Assembly: GCA_026982215.1 (NCBI GenBank) | Contig: JALSHN010000391.1 | Span: forward strand, 1 to 8,171 | Direction of reading: 5' to 3' | Source: Gammaproteobacteria bacterium | GTDB lineage: Bacteria > Pseudomonadota > Gammaproteobacteria > S012-40 | DNA length: 8,171 bases | Part shown: positions 6,666 to 8,171 of the stretch, piece after piece | Position numbering within the stretch: the stretch's first letter is position 1 | Layout of the letters: every line of letters starts with the position of its first letter | Made by a program: the position numbers and the translations under genes | The notes under the pieces: generated by a model | What the model saw: the letters and a program-made list of their open reading frames with translations, nothing else | The model's database searches: none | What the model was told of the DNA's origin: nothing

Positions 6666-6688
6666 GGCCACCCTCGAGGTGGCCTTTT
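6666..6688 (+). terminator. Intrinsic terminator after fliA
   Basis: GGCCACC (6666-6672), loop CTCGA, GGTGGCC (6678-6684), then TTTT (6685-6688): a 7-bp GC-rich stem with a short U-tract, 47 nt after the fliA stop. It ends only 22 nt before the next gene, so that gene must be read through it or start from a promoter I cannot identify. Confidence 0.75.
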
Positions 6689-6701
6689 CGTGACGCCTTG
6701 T

Positions 6702-6706
6702 GAGGT
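6702..6706 (+). promoter_or_regulatory. Shine-Dalgarno that fixes the DUF1249 start
   Basis: GAGGT lies 4 nt before the ATG at 6711. This favours 6711 over the earlier in-frame GTG at 6690, which sits only 2 nt after the terminator U-tract and has no ribosome site. A closer ATG at 6707 is out of frame. Confidence 0.6.
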
Positions 6707-6710
6707 ATGG

Positions 6711-7127
6711 ATGAGACGCCCGAGCTTGATGGCCCTCTACGAGGCCAATTTTCGCAAGCTGGATCGCCTGGTGGAGCACTGGCCCCGGGAGGAGGGGCGC
6801 TGCGTGCTGGCCAGCGACGGGGAACCCCAGGTGGTGATCATGTTGAGCGAGCGTTTCCCCTATACCTCCACCCTGGAGGTCCATCTGGCCGGGCCGTTGG
6901 ATCTGGAACGCCTCGGCGCCCGGGTACCCACCCTCTATGTGCGGGTCTATCACGATGCCCGTGCCGCCGAGGTGCGGGGATTCCGTGGCCACTGGCGGTT
7001 GCGGTCCCAGTATCGTTTCCCCAACCCGGAGATGTTCGCCCGCGACGAGAAATACCAGCTCAACGCCTTTTTCGGTGAGTTGCTGGATTATTGCGCCTTG
7101 CGCGGTGCCTTGTCGCTGCAACCCTGA
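6711..7127 (+). CDS. yqiB: DUF1249 family protein (YqiB-like)
   Basis: This 138-residue cytoplasmic protein matches the DUF1249 family, whose E. coli member YqiB is 140 residues. Shared features are the N-terminal block SLMALYEANFRKL (~5-17), the central VRVYHDARAAEV (~77-88), and the C-terminal signature YRFPNPEMFARDEKYQLNAF with FGELLDYCL-like continuation (~101-130). The function of the family is unknown; in E. coli yqiB lies beside nudF and cpdA, neither of which is present here. No signal peptide or membrane segment is seen. The start at 6711 is supported by GAGGT at 6702-6706 and by family length. It sits directly behind the fliA terminator and is followed within 10 nt by a sigma-28 promoter for the next gene. 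Nothing looks broken. Confidence 0.9.
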   Translation: MRRPSLMALYEANFRKLDRLVEHWPREEGRCVLASDGEPQVVIMLSERFPYTSTLEVHLAGPLDLERLGARVPTLYVRVYHDARAAEVRGFRGHWRLRSQYRFPNPEMFARDEKYQLNAFFGELLDYCALRGALSLQP

Positions 7128-7136
7128 CCGCCGCCC

Positions 7137-7163
7137 TAAAAATCCCTTCCACTGCGCCGATAG
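7137..7163 (+). promoter_or_regulatory. Sigma-28 (FliA) promoter of the small acidic gene
   Basis: TAAAAATC (7137-7144), an exact 11-nt spacer, then GCCGATAG (7156-7163). The -10 differs from the consensus GCCGATAA only at the last base and the -35 retains TAAA. The predicted start is near 7170, about 40 nt before the ATG at 7210. It begins 10 nt after the DUF1249 stop, so it separates the small gene into its own transcription unit. TCGGGC (7165-7170) and GCCCGA (7182-7187) form a small dyad at the start of the leader. Confidence 0.72.
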
Positions 7164-7209
7164 ATCGGGCAAGGGCGATCGGCCCGAGCATCGGTCAGAG
7201 GGTAAGCGT

Positions 7210-7380
7210 ATGGCGCACAGGCGAGACGAACCGTATTGGACCCGGGACGGAGAGGAGTTTATCGAACCCACTTCGGTGTTCTTGTCCGAGGATTGGGAGA
7301 TCCTCGATGACGATTTTCTCGACTTGGACGATGGTCAGGACATTCCATTGGGCCCGTGGGACGACGCCTTGGACGAGTGA
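7210..7380 (+). CDS. Small, highly acidic protein of unknown function (probable FliA-regulon member)
   Basis: This is a 56-residue protein I do not recognise. About 20 residues are D or E against 3 arginines and no lysine, so the net charge is near -17. Tryptophans lie at 10, 29 and 50. After a short basic start (MAHRR) come an acidic-hydrophobic middle, FLSEDWEILDDDFLDLDD (~24-41), and the tail PLGPWDDALDE. There is no signal peptide, membrane segment, cysteine or known motif. The frame is open upstream into the DUF1249 gene, but ATG 7210 is chosen because GAGGG (7198-7202) precedes it by 7 nt and the sigma-28 promoter lies just upstream. A strong terminator follows at 7404, completing a self-contained promoter-gene-terminator unit. 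Its control by FliA suggests a role late in flagellar assembly, motor or chemotaxis function, or feedback on the sigma factor; these are inferences. Acidic tryptophan-bearing small proteins can act by binding basic partners, but no partner is evident. Confidence 0.78.
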   Translation: MAHRRDEPYWTRDGEEFIEPTSVFLSEDWEILDDDFLDLDDGQDIPLGPWDDALDE

Positions 7381-7403
7381 GTTCGGGGTTGGAGCGGGGA
7401 TCG

Positions 7404-7433
7404 ACGGGGCGCCGAGCGCCCCGTTTGTTTTTT
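7404..7433 (+). terminator. Strong intrinsic terminator after the small acidic gene
   Basis: ACGGGGCGC (7404-7412), loop CGA, GCGCCCCGT (7416-7424), then TTTGTTTTTT (7424-7433): a 9-bp nearly all-GC stem with a U-rich tail, 23 nt after the stop. On the minus strand the hairpin is not followed by a U-tract, so it serves the plus strand only, although it lies 2 nt from the end of the convergent gene. Confidence 0.9.
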
Positions 7434-7434
7434 G

Positions 7435-8171
7435 CTAGCGTACGGTGACCACCACCTTGGGTGAGGCCTCGCCGAAGGGGTGGCCCCGCCGTTCCAGGCG
7501 CCATTGGAAGGGATAGAGTCCGGGTTCCAGGGGGGCGAGTACGGTGAAGTGGAAGGCATGGACCTCGCCAGGGGCCACGGTGGTGTCTTCCGGCAGGGGC
7601 AGGGCACTCACTGACCAAGTCTCGGCGGTCTGTGTGCCGAGGGGGACCAGGCGCACCTCACTGGGGCGCCACGGGCGTTCACCTTCATTCTTGAAAATCA
7701 AGGTGACCGGATAGGCACGTCCGGTCTGCAACAGGGCGAACGGGGGATCACCCGCTTGCAGGCCTGGGAGACGCTGGTGGACGAAAGCGGCTGCCCAGGC
7801 CGGACGTTTTTCCTTGGGGGTGACCCGGATAGTGACCATCGGGCTCGGTGGTCCGAAGGTCCGCCCCGCCTCGCTCAAGCGCCAACGTAGACGGTAGTTC
7901 CCCGGCCGTTTCGGTGCCTTCAGGACAATGCGGAAGGTTGCCGTTTCGCCCGGGGCCACCCGGGGCTCCTGGGGACGGGCATTCACCCGTCCCCAGATGC
8001 GATGGCCCACCTGGCGCAGGCGCAGGCCCCCGCCCCAATGATTGGGGCCCTGGTTGCGAAATTGCACCACCACGGCGAAGCGCGAGCCGGCCTGAACCTC
8101 TTCCGGGGCCACTTGGGAGAGGAAACGGGCCGGTTCGGCGGCCTGGGGGGGCTGTGACACCAGGCCCAGCA
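7435..8171 (-). CDS. Protein with two tandem NBR1/FW-like Ig domains, probably exported (5' partial)
   Basis: The frame is open to the window edge and ends at TAG (7435-7437); at least 244 residues are visible. Numbering from the GTG codon at 8160, two related beta-sandwich domains occupy ~12-114 and ~118-240. Each shows the NBR1 'four-tryptophan' (FW) Ig-like pattern: an early strand ending FRNQG or FKNEG, a W soon after (HW, RPW), a VAPGE turn (68-72, 195-199), a PGNY or PGLY turn, then WRL and an FG close to the end (RWRLSEAGRTFG; QWRLERRGHPFG). The VAPGE...PG.Y...WRL order is the hallmark. In eukaryotes this domain mediates protein binding; bacterial versions occur in extracellular or surface proteins. 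Codons before the GTG continue in frame as L-G-L, followed by VSQPPQAAEPA, which resembles the end of a signal peptide, so the true start is probably beyond the edge and the GTG is not used. No catalytic domain is visible. It is convergent with the small acidic gene. Confidence 0.82.
   Translation of the reverse strand, partial: LGLVSQPPQAAEPARFLSQVAPEEVQAGSRFAVVVQFRNQGPNHWGGGLRLRQVGHRIWGRVNARPQEPRVAPGETATFRIVLKAPKRPGNYRLRWRLSEAGRTFGPPSPMVTIRVTPKEKRPAWAAAFVHQRLPGLQAGDPPFALLQTGRAYPVTLIFKNEGERPWRPSEVRLVPLGTQTAETWSVSALPLPEDTTVAPGEVHAFHFTVLAPLEPGLYPFQWRLERRGHPFGEASPKVVVTVR

Noticed and set aside
6937..7380. Longer 147-codon version of the small acidic gene
   Set aside because: The extension overlaps the DUF1249 gene out of frame, crosses the sigma-28 promoter, and lacks a ribosome site. 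ATG 7210 has both promoter and ribosome site.
8158..8160. GTG at 8160 as the true start of the FW-domain protein
   Set aside because: The frame continues to the window edge with L-G-L codons resembling a signal-peptide core, and no ribosome site can be judged in the 11 nt that remain.

Overview
The window looks like the chromosome of a GC-rich, motile gammaproteobacterium. The gene set resembles Chromatiales/Ectothiorhodospiraceae-type lineages, but that placement is an inference from family resemblance and not a measurement. Arguments for it are the E. coli-like YeaG/YeaH/YcgB trio, a YqiB-type DUF1249 protein, a FliA sigma factor, and matches to sigma-54 and sigma-28 promoters. No mobile element, CRISPR array, tRNA or rRNA was found.

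Layout. (1) 1-292, +: C-terminal end of a sensor histidine kinase, cut by the window edge. (2) 271-4970, -: a three-gene operon, prkA > yeaH (DUF444) > spoVR/ycgB, tightly packed (9-nt gap, then an ATGA overlap). Its last gene overlaps the 3' end of the kinase by 22 nt, tail to tail. (3) 4971-5285: divergent intergenic region with a near-perfect sigma-54 promoter pointing at prkA and a 22-nt dyad that covers its -24 element. (4) 5286-5630, +: small HPF/RaiA-family ribosome-associated protein. (5) 5631-5892: non-coding, with a GC-rich hairpin, a dyad and a sigma-28 promoter. (6) 5893-6618, +: fliA, alone, followed by an intrinsic terminator. (7) 6711-7127, +: DUF1249 protein. (8) 7137-7433, +: a well-matched sigma-28 promoter, a 56-codon gene for a very acidic tryptophan-bearing protein, and a strong terminator. 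(9) 7435-8171, -: 3' part of a gene for a probable exported protein with two NBR1/FW-like Ig domains, convergent with the small gene.

How it fits together. Two regulatory themes are visible. The first is starvation or stationary-phase physiology: the PrkA kinase operon under an apparent sigma-54 promoter, placed back to back with a ribosome-hibernation-type protein. The second is the flagellar late-gene sigma factor: FliA appears to have its own sigma-28 promoter (autoregulation), and a second sigma-28 promoter 1.3 kb downstream drives an unrecognised 56-residue acidic protein. That small gene is the most promising undescribed element in the window. The core genes are otherwise ordinary, well-conserved families.
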